From Streptomyces sp. MMBL 11-1 (GTDB lineage: Bacteria > Actinomycetota > Actinomycetes > Streptomycetales > Streptomycetaceae): a stretch of DNA of 64,000 bases. The DNA is taken from contig NZ_CP117709.1 in NCBI RefSeq assembly GCF_028622875.1, forward strand, positions 1,240,001-1,304,000, written 5' to 3'. Positions 56,003 to 63,876 of the stretch are shown here, one piece after another. The position numbers and the translations under genes were made by a program. Within the stretch, counting starts at the first letter, position 1. The number at the start of each line of letters is the position of its first letter. Below the pieces are notes generated by a model that worked only from the letters and a program-made list of their open reading frames with translations, was not told the origin of the DNA and did not search any database.

Positions 56003-56363
56003 GTCGCACTCCTCGCTCTTCGCTGAATCGTCCGCGCCTCCGGCCCGGCGCTCCGTGGCGCGGCCGAGTGCTCGTCCCAGCCTAGGTCCTGTCGTCGGAC
56101 TGCCGGACGCCACGCGGCAGACGGCAGTCTGACGACAGGACCTGGATCGGCCGCGGCGTGCCGGGGCACGGCGTTCCGTCCGTGAGACGGGCGGTGACGT
56201 GCACGGGACGCCCGGGGTGCGGGGCCGGGAGCGGCCAGGGCCGTCAGGGCCTCGGACGCCACCCGGGCGGGCGCACGGTCCGCCCGGTTGCTTCGCCCGG
56301 GGGCCCGCCGCCCCCACGATGGCCAGCACCCACCGCACGAGAGCCCTGAGCGAAGGAGAGCCC
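56003..56363. other. Divergent intergenic region (361 bases) with an inverted repeat
   Basis: Between aroH and the Rieske gene. It contains a 22-base near-perfect inverted repeat at 56084-56143 and otherwise no gene or promoter that I can defend. Confidence 0.55.
56084..56143. repeat. 22-base inverted repeat in a divergent promoter region
   Basis: Arms 56084-56105 and 56122-56143 pair at 21 of 22 positions (one G.T), with a 16-base loop. Left arm begins AGGTCCTGTCGTC. Position between divergent genes argues against a simple terminator. Confidence 0.75.
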
Positions 56364-56843
56364 ATGAACGCACGGCGAAGGACGGTGCTGGCCGCGGGTG
56401 CGGCGGGCGCCGCCGCCCTGGCCACCGGCTGCGGATCGTCCGGCGGGAACGACGGGGACGACGACGGGGACACGAGCGGCACGAGCGGTACGCCCACCGC
56501 GTCGGCGGATCCGACGGGCGGGGCGACGGACGGGGCGTCGCCGGACGCGCCGGGCGGCGTGGAGCTGGCCAGGACCGAGGACATCCCGGTCGGCGGCGGC
56601 ACCGTCATCAAGGAGCACAAGGTGGTGGTGACCCAGCCGGAAGAGGGCGAGTTCAGGGCGTTCTCCGCCGTCTGCACCCACGCGAGCTGCCTGGTCTCGA
56701 CGGTGAGCGACGGCACGATCAACTGTCCCTGCCACGGCAGCAAGTACAGCATCACGGACGCGGCGGTCGAGGCCGGCCCGGCGACCCGGCCGCTGCCCGC
56801 CGAGCGGATCACCGTATCGGGGGGCGCGATCCGGCTGGCCTGA
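56364..56843 (+). CDS. Rieske [2Fe-2S] lipoprotein with Tat signal
   Basis: A 159-residue exported electron-transfer protein. N-terminus NARRRTVLAAGAAGAAALATGC has a twin-arginine pattern and a lipobox Cys (LATGC), suggesting a Tat-exported lipoprotein. A ~45-residue Asp/Gly/Thr-rich spacer follows, then the Rieske domain with CTHASC and CPCHGSKY, which bind the 2Fe-2S cluster through two Cys and two His. RBS GAAGGAGA precedes the ATG. Partner unknown; similar lipoproteins occur in many actinobacteria. Confidence 0.9.
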   Translation: MNARRRTVLAAGAAGAAALATGCGSSGGNDGDDDGDTSGTSGTPTASADPTGGATDGASPDAPGGVELARTEDIPVGGGTVIKEHKVVVTQPEEGEFRAFSAVCTHASCLVSTVSDGTINCPCHGSKYSITDAAVEAGPATRPLPAERITVSGGAIRLA

Positions 56844-56867
56844 GCCGGGACCGGTAGCCTCGCGGCC

Positions 56868-57611
56868 ATGATCACCACCGCCGACGAGGCACTCGTACGC
56901 GATCACACGGTCTACGCCTGCGTGATGGGCTCGCGCGCGTTCGGGCTGGCCACGGAGGACAGCGATACGGACCGGCGCGGGGTGTTCCTCGCGCCCACCC
57001 CGCTGTTCTGGCGCTTCGAGAAGCCGCCGACACATGTGGAGGGCCCCGCGCCGGAGCAGTTCTCCTGGGAGCTGGAACGCTTCTGCGAGCTGGCGCTGCG
57101 CGCCAACCCGAACGTGCTGGAGTGCCTGCACTCCCCGCTGGTGGAGTCCGTGGACGACACGGGCCGCGAGCTGCTGGCGCTGCGCGGGGCGTTCCTGTCG
57201 CGGCTCGCGCACGGCACGTTCGTCCGGTACGCGCTGGGCCAGCGGAGGAAGCTGGAGGCCGACGTACGGGTCCACGGCGCGCCGCGCTGGAAGCACGCGA
57301 TGCATCTGCTGCGGCTGCTGGCGAGCTCCCGGGACCTGCTGCGTACGGGCGAGCTGCGCGTCGACGTCGGCGAGGCCCGTGGGGAGCTGCTGGCGGTGAA
57401 GCGGGGCGAGGTGCCCTGGCCGGAGGTGGAGCGCCGGATGAACCGCCTCGGCGAGGAGAACGACGAGGCGGCGACCGGCTCCCCGCTGCCGCCGGAACCC
57501 GACCGGGCGGCCGTGGAGGACTTCCTCGTCCGGACCCGGCGGGCTTCGGCCGACCGCACGACGGGCCGAGCCGGGCTCACACCGTCCGGGGACCGCCCGA
57601 CGCGGCCGTGA
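56868..57611 (+). CDS. RlaP/DNA-polymerase-beta-type nucleotidyltransferase
   Basis: A 247-residue cytoplasmic protein. Signature GSRAFGLATEDSDTDRRGVF contains the GS...DxD pattern of the DNA-polymerase-beta nucleotidyltransferase superfamily, in the RlaP-like subfamily (PF10127-type). The rest is helical (LECLHSPLVESVDDTGRELL, RWKHAMHLLRLLASSRDLLR). Members are linked to RNA repair in some bacteria, but target here is unknown. Its 3' end overlaps the SRPBCC gene on the other strand by 35 bases. Confidence 0.85.
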   Translation: MITTADEALVRDHTVYACVMGSRAFGLATEDSDTDRRGVFLAPTPLFWRFEKPPTHVEGPAPEQFSWELERFCELALRANPNVLECLHSPLVESVDDTGRELLALRGAFLSRLAHGTFVRYALGQRRKLEADVRVHGAPRWKHAMHLLRLLASSRDLLRTGELRVDVGEARGELLAVKRGEVPWPEVERRMNRLGEENDEAATGSPLPPEPDRAAVEDFLVRTRRASADRTTGRAGLTPSGDRPTRP

Positions 57612-58026
57612 GTTCGGCCAGCTTCTGGAATTCGCCCAGGTCGTAGTTGGTCAGGGCGGAGTCCAGGTTGGTCAGCGCCCCCAGGTGCTCGATGAACCCC
57701 TGGGGGTCGTACTCGATCTGCAGGGCGACGCGGCTCGACGTGTCGTCGAGCCGGTGGAAGGTGACTACCCCCGCGTGGTGGACTCCCTCGGTCGTCTTCC
57801 AGGCGATGCGGTCCTCGGGGACCACCTCGGTGAGTTCCGCGACGAAGTGCTTCTCCGCGCCGGGCAGCGAGAGCTGCCAGGCGAAGCGCCGCTCGTCGAT
57901 CGGATCGACGCGCTGGACGTGGCTGAGGAACCTCGGCCACTGGGTGACCTCGCTCCACAGGGACCAGGCGACAGCCACGGGCGCCTCGATGTCGACGGTC
58001 TCGACGAGTGAGGAGGACACGGACAA
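57577..58026 (-). CDS. SRPBCC-family (polyketide cyclase/START-like) protein
   Basis: A 149-residue single-domain protein (VETVDIEAPVAVAWSLWSEV, TQWPRFLSHVQRVDPIDERR, DRIAWKTTEGVHHAGVVTFH, EYDPQGFIEHLGAL), the helix-grip fold used for lipid or aromatic ligands. TTG at 58026 gives the first codon with AAGG at good spacing; a GTG at 58020 is as plausible. Members range from cyclases to stress proteins; specific ligand not predictable. Confidence 0.85.
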   Translation of the reverse strand: MSVSSSLVETVDIEAPVAVAWSLWSEVTQWPRFLSHVQRVDPIDERRFAWQLSLPGAEKHFVAELTEVVPEDRIAWKTTEGVHHAGVVTFHRLDDTSSRVALQIEYDPQGFIEHLGALTNLDSALTNYDLGEFQKLAELTAASGGPRTV

Positions 58027-58097
58027 CCACCGAACCTTCGTACGGGAACAGGTCCGCCCTCTCGTACCCGATCACCCTCCGCTCACTCGGCGAGGAT

Positions 58098-58163
58098 CCG
58101 ACGAGGTCCCGACGGCGACTCGACGGCGATCCGACGGCGACCCGACGGCGACCCGACGGCGAA
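58098..58163. repeat. 11-base tandem repeat downstream of the ADP-ribosylglycohydrolase gene
   Basis: CCGACGGCGAC-type units recur about five or six times between the glycohydrolase stop and the SRPBCC start. Confidence 0.8.
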
Positions 58164-58192
58164 ACGATGACGCGCGCGGCGGCCGGTGCGGC

Positions 58193-59218
58193 TCAGGAGT
58201 CCCAGAGCGCGGCGAGGGAGAGCAGGTCGCTGCGGTACTCGATGCGCTCCGACCATTCCTTGGGCCAGGCCGCCGCGCCCAGATGCGCCCCGGCCAGCGC
58301 TCCGGTCAGGCAGGCGATCGAATCGGAGTCGCCCCGTGTGCAGGCGGCCCGGCGCAGGGCGGTGACGGGCTCCTCGGGGAACAGCAGGAAGCAGTGCAGG
58401 GCGGAGGCGAGGGCTTCCTCGGCGACCCAGCCGTCCCCGGTCCGCTCGCACGGGTCGGTCTCCGGCGACGGATCGCGCAGCGCCTCCTGGACCGTCGCGA
58501 GCGCGGTCAGGCACTCGTCCCAGCCGCGCTGGATGTACGCCTGCGGGGTGGCGTCGCCCGCGTGGCGCCAGAGGTCGCCTAGCCAGCGAGTGTGGTAGCG
58601 GCCCCGGTTCTCGTAGGCGTAACTGCGCAACCGCCCGATCAGCCCGAGGGGTTCGGCGCCCTGGGCGAGCAGGAACACCGCGCGGGCCAGCAGGTCGGAG
58701 GCGGCCAGGGCGGTGGGGTGGCCGTGGGTGAGGGCGGCCTGGAGCTGGGCGGCCCCGGCGCGCTGCTCCTCGCTGAGGCCGGGGACCAGGCCGACGGGGG
58801 CGACCCGCATGTTGGCGCCGCAGCCCTTGGAGTGCGTCTGGCTGGCCTCCTGCCAGAGCCGGGTGTGTTCGAGCAGGCGGCAGGCGGTGAGGCAGGTGTT
58901 GCCCGGGGCCCGGTTGTTGTCCGGTGAGTGGTACCAGGCGACGAACTCCGCGCGGACCGGGTCCACCAGCCGTTCGGGGGTGAGCAGCCCGCTGTCCATG
59001 GCGGTGCGGATGCCCCGGCCCAGGGCGATCGTCATCTGGGTGTCGTCGGAGACGATGGCGGGCTTCAGGAGGGGGATCTGCCGCCAGGGGCCGAACTTGG
59101 CGAGGATGCCGGGCACGTCGTTGAACTCGGTGGGGAAGCCCAGGGCGTCGCCGAGCGCGAGCCCGGTCAGCGCGCCGGTGGCCGCCTGTTTGGTGAGGGG
59201 CGGGGTGGTGATGGTCAT
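58193..59218 (-). CDS. ADP-ribosylglycohydrolase (DraG-like)
   Basis: A 341-residue enzyme of the ADP-ribosylglycohydrolase family, which removes ADP-ribose from proteins or nucleotides using a binuclear magnesium centre. N-terminal ATGALTGLALGDALGFPTEF, then the metal-site motif SDDTQMTIALGRGI, GCGANMRVAPVGLV, and the C-terminal DSDSIACLTGALAGAHLGA providing the other metal ligands. ATG overlaps the nrtR stop (ATGA), placing it last in a four-gene NAD-salvage operon. Its product ADP-ribose is the effector type sensed by NrtR, so the pairing makes functional sense (inference). Confidence 0.93.
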   Translation of the reverse strand: MTITTPPLTKQAATGALTGLALGDALGFPTEFNDVPGILAKFGPWRQIPLLKPAIVSDDTQMTIALGRGIRTAMDSGLLTPERLVDPVRAEFVAWYHSPDNNRAPGNTCLTACRLLEHTRLWQEASQTHSKGCGANMRVAPVGLVPGLSEEQRAGAAQLQAALTHGHPTALAASDLLARAVFLLAQGAEPLGLIGRLRSYAYENRGRYHTRWLGDLWRHAGDATPQAYIQRGWDECLTALATVQEALRDPSPETDPCERTGDGWVAEEALASALHCFLLFPEEPVTALRRAACTRGDSDSIACLTGALAGAHLGAAAWPKEWSERIEYRSDLLSLAALWDS

Positions 59219-59991
59219 CGGTGTCGTCCTTCCGAGGTCGCGTACGACGGGTCCGCGGGTGCGTCCGGTCGCGGCGGGCGCAGGAGTGGCGGGTGCAGGG
59301 CGGTGGCGTCGCCCGCCCGGTAGAGGGCGGCGGGTTTGCCCCGGCCGCCGGTGCGGCGCGGCGGGCCGCCGACCGGCTGGACGAAGCCCGGCGCGCTGAG
59401 CACCTTGCGCCGGAAGTTGGGGCGGTCCAGCTCGACGCCCCAGACGGTCTCGTAGACCTGCTGGAGCTCGCCGAGGGTGAACTCGGCGGGACAGAACGCG
59501 GTGGCCAGGCAGCTGTATTCGAGCTTGGCGCCGATCCGGTCGTGGGCGTCGGCGAGGATCCGGTCGTGGTCGAAGGCCAGCGGTCCGGTGGCACCCGCCT
59601 CCCACCACCGGGCGCTCGCCGCGTCGCCGCCGCCGCGCGGTTCGGGCAGGTCCGGCAGGAGCGCGGCGTACGCGACGGAGACGACCCGCATCCTCGGGTC
59701 GCGGTCCGGGGCGGTGTACGTCCGCAGCTGTTCGAGGTGGAGGGCGCCGACCGTGTCGGGGCCGAGGCCGGTCTCCTCCGCGAGTTCGCGCCGGGCGGCG
59801 TCCTCGGCGGACTCGCGGGGCAGGAGGAAGCCGCCGGGCAGCGCCCACCGCCCCCGGAAGGGCTCCTGGCCGCGTTCGACGAGCAGCACGTGCAGCCGGG
59901 CCTCGCGGACGGTGAAGACCGCGAGGTCGACGGTGACCGCGAACGGGGCGAAGGCGTGCGGGTCGTAGCCCTCGGGAGCGGGGGTGCTCAT
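59215..59991 (-). CDS. nrtR: NrtR-type Nudix regulator of NAD metabolism
   Basis: A 258-residue protein. Nudix domain at ~15-150 with an intact Nudix box (GFLLPRESAEDAARRELAEE, then TGL) and a C-terminal winged helix (FTLGELQQVYETVWGVELDR, PNFRRKVLSAPGFVQPVGG), the NrtR architecture: a transcriptional repressor of NAD synthesis genes that responds to ADP-ribose or related nucleotides. Unlike many described NrtRs, the catalytic box is not obviously broken. ATGA overlaps on both sides. A candidate NrtR box lies upstream of pnuC. Confidence 0.92.
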   Translation of the reverse strand: MSTPAPEGYDPHAFAPFAVTVDLAVFTVREARLHVLLVERGQEPFRGRWALPGGFLLPRESAEDAARRELAEETGLGPDTVGALHLEQLRTYTAPDRDPRMRVVSVAYAALLPDLPEPRGGGDAASARWWEAGATGPLAFDHDRILADAHDRIGAKLEYSCLATAFCPAEFTLGELQQVYETVWGVELDRPNFRRKVLSAPGFVQPVGGPPRRTGGRGKPAALYRAGDATALHPPLLRPPRPDAPADPSYATSEGRHR

Positions 59992-61067
59992 CGGTTCTCC
60001 GGGAGGGGTGCGGCGAAGTCCCAGCCGGTGGCGAGGAGTTCGTCTACGGCGGTGACGGCGGCGGCGAGCCGCGCCTCGGGCGGACCGGTGATCTCGATGA
60101 ACCGGCGGCCCGTGCGGGTGAGTTCGGCGCGGAAGCGGTCGGTCATCCAGGGGCGCAGCTCCTCGCCGTCGCGCAGTCCGTCGTCCTCGAAGGGGACGCC
60201 CTCGTGGTCGGTGAGGAGCCACAGGTGGTGTGCGGCCCGGTCCGCGATCTCCTCGACGAGCGGATTGCGGCCGCCGACGTACCGCTCGTGCCAGACGGTG
60301 GTGGCGAAGGAGTCGGTGTCGCAGAAGAGCACCGGGGACCCGGCGCGGGCGGCGGCCTCCTCCCGGTCGTTCTGGGCCTGCGCGATGAGCGGGAAGTCGT
60401 CGGTGGTGAAGCTGACGTCCTCCCAGGCGGCCCCGGGCCACCGCTCGCGCAGGGCGGCGAGCTTGTGCTCGCTGTACTCGCGCCCGTACTCGGCGACGTA
60501 CCCGGTGCGCGCCCATACCCCGCCGCGTGCGCGGTAGTGGGCGGCGAGCGCCCGCGCGAGGGTGGTGGTGCCGGTGGACTCCGCGCCGAGGACGACGACC
60601 CGGCGGGCGAGGGCGGTCCGCACGGGCGGCCGGAGGAAGTCCCAGCAGCCGGCCGGGTCCTGGCGCACGGCGGTGCCGGAGACCGGGAAGAGCGTGCGGT
60701 CGGGGTCGACGAGGACGGACGCGGCGCCGAAGCGGCGGCCCAGCTCCTCCCCGTACGCCTCCGAGGTGAAGACGGCGTCCACCCGCTCGGGGACGGCGGC
60801 GGTGAAGACGGCCATGTGCGCGTCCCAGACCGCCGGGTCGTTGACGTCCATGTGCGTGTCGTCGACCGCGCCCACCACCGTGACGTCCGGGTGGACCTCG
60901 CGCATCCAGGCGACCCGGTCGGCGAGCGGGACCGACTCCACGGAGGCGGCACAGACCAGCACGGTCAGCCGTTCACAGCGGTCCCGGGCGGTTTCGACGA
61001 GGTGGTGGTGGCCGGCGTGCGGCGGGTAGAACTTGCCGAGGACCAGGCCGTGTCCGTAACGCTTCAT
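59988..61067 (-). CDS. nadR: NadR-like nicotinamide-nucleotide adenylyltransferase/ribosylnicotinamide kinase
   Basis: A 359-residue bifunctional-type enzyme. N-terminal NMN adenylyltransferase with HxGH at 17-20 (GKFYPPHAGHHHLV) and the SGTAVR motif at 140-145. The C-terminal ribosylnicotinamide kinase P-loop reads GAESTGTTT at 161-169 where GxxxxGK(S/T) is expected, so the usual lysine is a threonine (T167). It would turn imported nicotinamide riboside into NAD. ATGA overlaps with pnuC (upstream) and nrtR (downstream). Confidence 0.92.
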   Translation of the reverse strand: MKRYGHGLVLGKFYPPHAGHHHLVETARDRCERLTVLVCAASVESVPLADRVAWMREVHPDVTVVGAVDDTHMDVNDPAVWDAHMAVFTAAVPERVDAVFTSEAYGEELGRRFGAASVLVDPDRTLFPVSGTAVRQDPAGCWDFLRPPVRTALARRVVVLGAESTGTTTLARALAAHYRARGGVWARTGYVAEYGREYSEHKLAALRERWPGAAWEDVSFTTDDFPLIAQAQNDREEAAARAGSPVLFCDTDSFATTVWHERYVGGRNPLVEEIADRAAHHLWLLTDHEGVPFEDDGLRDGEELRPWMTDRFRAELTRTGRRFIEITGPPEARLAAAVTAVDELLATGWDFAAPLPENR

Positions 61068-61720
61068 GCGACCGCCACCTCCGGGGTCCGCGCGTCACGT
61101 GCGGTCAGGTCGCGGTGCCAGCCCCGCAGGCCGACGAGGCAGAGCGCGAGGAACCCGGCGTACAGCAGCGAGGTCAGATACAGCCCCTTGTGGGCGTACA
61201 GCGGGATGTAGACCACGTCGGCCGCGATCCACAGCCACCAGGACTCCAGCCGCTTCCCGCACTGCCCGTACGTCGCCATCAGCGACAGGGACGTCGTCAG
61301 CGCGTCCCAGAACGGGACGGTGGAGTCGGTGGCCCGGGACAGCAGCAGGGTGATCCCGGCGGTCCCCACCGCCCCCGCCGCGAGCAGCCAGGCCCATTCG
61401 GTGCGGGTCGTTCTGCGCACCGGCAGGACGGAGGTTCCTGGTCCACCCCCGTGGGTCCAGGTCCACCAGCCGTACGCGGCGAGGGTGATGAAGACGATCT
61501 GGAGGCCGGCGTCGGCGTACAGACCGGCCTGGGAGAACAGCAGGATGAAGAAGAGGTTGTTGGCGATGCCGATCGGCCAGTTGGCGAGGTGCTGGCGGGC
61601 CACGAGCCAGACGCACAGCGCGCCGCTTCCGAAGCCCAGCACCTCGGTCCAGCTGACCGGGGTGTCCAGGATCGTCACCAGGGGCTGTTGCAGGGGATCG
61701 AGTACGTCCGCGAGGCTCAC
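61064..61720 (-). CDS. pnuC: Nicotinamide riboside transporter PnuC
   Basis: A 218-residue membrane protein with about seven helices and the PnuC residues WPIGIANNLFFILLFSQAGLYADAGLQ and ESWWLWIAADVVYIPLYAHK. It facilitates uptake of nicotinamide riboside, trapped by NadR phosphorylation. GTG start at 61720 with GAAGGAGG. First gene of the operon, downstream of a promoter overlapped by a candidate NrtR box. Confidence 0.95.
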   Translation of the reverse strand: MSLADVLDPLQQPLVTILDTPVSWTEVLGFGSGALCVWLVARQHLANWPIGIANNLFFILLFSQAGLYADAGLQIVFITLAAYGWWTWTHGGGPGTSVLPVRRTTRTEWAWLLAAGAVGTAGITLLLSRATDSTVPFWDALTTSLSLMATYGQCGKRLESWWLWIAADVVYIPLYAHKGLYLTSLLYAGFLALCLVGLRGWHRDLTARDARTPEVAVA

Positions 61721-61736
61721 GCCCGCCTCCTTCTAA

Positions 61737-61777
61737 ATGGTCACTCTGACTATAAAGGCTGGAGAGGGACGGCAAAA
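61737..61777 (-). promoter_or_regulatory. pnuC operon promoter with candidate NrtR box
   Basis: On the minus strand TATAGT (61749-61754) is a near-perfect -10, with TTTTGC 17 bases upstream. ATAGTCA-GAG-TGACCAT (61737-61753) is an inverted repeat (6 of 7 pairs) overlapping the -10, fitting the spacing expected of NrtR sites. Confidence 0.6.
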
Positions 61778-61830
61778 GGCCCGCGGCCGGTTCTGTTCGA
61801 ACTTTCCGAACAGAACCGGCCGCGGGCCTT
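61776..61830 (-). terminator. Terminator of the scpA-scpB-rluB transcript
   Basis: A 24-base-pair perfect stem (61776-61799 with 61807-61830) with a 7-base loop, followed on the minus strand by a short T run, about 40 bases after rluB. Confidence 0.85.
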
Positions 61831-61870
61831 CGCGTGGACGCGGGTGCGGCTGGTCCCCTGACTCAGAGGA

Positions 61871-63208
61871 CTAGAGACCGACCTCGCGCATCAGCATGCC
61901 GACCTCGGTGTTGGTGAGGCGGCGCAGCCAGCCGGACTTCTGGTCGCCCAGCGGGATCGGCCCGAAGGACGTCCGCACGAGCCGCTCGACCGGGAAGCCG
62001 GCCTCGGCCAGCATCCGGCGCACGATGTGCTTGCGGCCCTCGTGGAGGGTCACCTCGACCAGGTAGTTCTTGCCGGTGTTCTCGACGACGCGGAAGTGGT
62101 CGGCACGGGCGTAGCCGTCCTCCAGCTGGATGCCGTCCTTGAGCCGCTTGCCGAGGTCGCGCGGCAGGGGGCCCTGGATGGCTGCCAGGTAGGTCTTCTT
62201 CACGCCGTACTTGGGGTGCGTGAGGCGGTGGGCCAGCTCACCGTGGTTGGTGAGCATGATGATGCCCTCCGTCTCGGTGTCCAGCCGGCCGACGTGGAAC
62301 AGCCGCGTCTCGCGGTTGGTCACGTAGTCGCCGAGGCACTGACGGCCGTCCGGGTCCTCCATCGAGGAGACGACCCCGGCGGGCTTGTTCAGCGCGAAGA
62401 AGAGATACGACTGGGCGGCGACCGTCAGGCCGTCGACCTTGATCTCGTCCTTGTGGACATCGACGCGCTTGCCCTGCTCGACGACGATCTCGCCGTTGAC
62501 CTCGACGCGGGACTGCTCGATCAGCTCCTCGCACGCCCGGCGCGAGCCCATGCCGGCGCGGGCGAGGACCTTCTGCAGCCGCTCGCCCTCCTCCTCGGCC
62601 CCCGGGTGGGTCTTGGGGAGGTTGATGCCGGGCTTGTTGGCATACCGGTCGCGGTTGCGCTGCTCGATCTTGGCGTCCAGCTCACGGGGGCGCGAGGGGG
62701 CCGCACGGCGGAAACCGCCGGTGCGGCCGCTGCCGCCCTGTGCGGGCTTCGGGCCGCCCTTGGCGCCGCCCCGGGCGGCGGAGCCGCGGCCCTTGCGGGG
62801 GCCTTCCTGCTCGGACCGGACGCCGGGGGCGTCGTTGCCGACGTCGTAGCGGCGCTCCTCCGGGCGGGGACGGCGGGGGCGCTGCTCCTCGTCGCGCCCG
62901 CCCTGGTAGCCCGGACGCCCGTCCTGGGAGCCCTGGCGCCCGCCCTGGCCGGAGGAACGGCCTCCCTGACCGGAGGGACGCCCGCCCGGGGCTCCGGGCC
63001 GACCGCCCTGGCCGCCGCCGCGTCCGCCGCCCTGGCCGCCGGGACGACCGCCCTGACCGCCGCCGCCCTGGCCCTGGCGGAAGGACCCGCCGCCGCTGCG
63101 GCCGCCGCTGCTCGCGCCGCCGCTCCGGGGGTTCCGGTTGCCGCCGCCGCTGCTCCGGTTGCCGCTCCCGCCGTTGCCGCTTCCGCTGTTCCTGCCACTG
63201 CTTCGCAT
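61871..63208 (-). CDS. rluB: Ribosomal large-subunit pseudouridine synthase (RluB-type) with a Gly/Arg/Gln-rich N-terminus
   Basis: A 445-residue protein. The first ~190 residues are extremely low-complexity Gly/Arg/Gln/Ser (for example SGGRSGGGSFRQGQGGGG). Then an S4 RNA-binding domain (ERLQKVLARAGMGSRRACEE) and the RluB/RsuA catalytic domain (LNKPAGVVSSMEDPDGRQCL, HVGRLDTETEGIIMLTNHGE with the catalytic Asp in RLDT, EGRKHIVRRMLAEAG). It modifies uridine in 23S rRNA. Start ATG overlaps the scpB stop by one base (TGATG). The long disordered basic tail is common in streptomycetes and may aid RNA binding. Confidence 0.93.
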   Translation of the reverse strand: MRSSGRNSGSGNGGSGNRSSGGGNRNPRSGGASSGGRSGGGSFRQGQGGGGQGGRPGGQGGGRGGGQGGRPGAPGGRPSGQGGRSSGQGGRQGSQDGRPGYQGGRDEEQRPRRPRPEERRYDVGNDAPGVRSEQEGPRKGRGSAARGGAKGGPKPAQGGSGRTGGFRRAAPSRPRELDAKIEQRNRDRYANKPGINLPKTHPGAEEEGERLQKVLARAGMGSRRACEELIEQSRVEVNGEIVVEQGKRVDVHKDEIKVDGLTVAAQSYLFFALNKPAGVVSSMEDPDGRQCLGDYVTNRETRLFHVGRLDTETEGIIMLTNHGELAHRLTHPKYGVKKTYLAAIQGPLPRDLGKRLKDGIQLEDGYARADHFRVVENTGKNYLVEVTLHEGRKHIVRRMLAEAGFPVERLVRTSFGPIPLGDQKSGWLRRLTNTEVGMLMREVGL

Positions 63209-63876
63209 CAAAATTCCGTCTTGTCGTCTGCGTGAGTATCCGGGGTGTCCGGTGCGTCCGGATCGAACGACGGCACACCCTCTAGCGTCTCAGCCTCGAT
63301 CGCGTCCGCCTCCGGGAGGAAGGGCGCGAGCTCCGGGAGCTCGTCCAGGCCGCGCAGGCCCATTCGCTCCAGAAAGTAGTTCGTCGTCCTGTACAGGATC
63401 GCACCTGTTTCGGGTTCCGCGCCCGCCTCCGCCACCAGGCCCCTCTGGAGGAGGGTCCGCATGACGCCGTCGCAGTTCACTCCGCGCACCGCCGAGACCC
63501 GCGAGCGGCTCACCGGCTGCCGGTACGCGACGACCGCCAGGGTCTCCAGCGCCGCCTGGGTGAGCCGGGCGTGCTGGCCGTCCAGGACGAAGCCCTCCAC
63601 GGCCGCCGCGTACTCGGGGCGGGTGTAGAACCGCCAGCCGCCGGCGACAAGCCGCAGGTCGAAGCCCCGGCGCTGCACGGTGTACTCGTCGGCCAGCTCC
63701 CGCAGCGCGTCCGCCACGGCTCTGCGGGGCCGCTGGAGCACCTTGGCCAGGTGGTCGACGGTGGCGGGCTCGTCGACGACCATGAGGACCGCCTCCAGGG
63801 CGGGCTTCAGATCGAGCGCGGCGACCGCGCCCCCGTCGTCCGGTCCGCCGTCCTGTGCGGTGGGCTGCGCGCTCAT
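63208..63876 (-). CDS. scpB: Chromosome segregation protein ScpB
   Basis: A 222-residue partner of SMC and ScpA with tandem winged helices (LDLKPALEAVLMVVDEPATVDHLAKVLQRP; LTQAALETLAVVAYRQPVSRSRVSAVRGVNCDGVMRTLLQRGLV), and an acidic C-terminal tail. ATG overlaps the scpA stop (ATGA). Condenses and organises the nucleoid; operon scpA-scpB-rluB. Confidence 0.95.
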   Translation of the reverse strand: MSAQPTAQDGGPDDGGAVAALDLKPALEAVLMVVDEPATVDHLAKVLQRPRRAVADALRELADEYTVQRRGFDLRLVAGGWRFYTRPEYAAAVEGFVLDGQHARLTQAALETLAVVAYRQPVSRSRVSAVRGVNCDGVMRTLLQRGLVAEAGAEPETGAILYRTTNYFLERMGLRGLDELPELAPFLPEADAIEAETLEGVPSFDPDAPDTPDTHADDKTEF

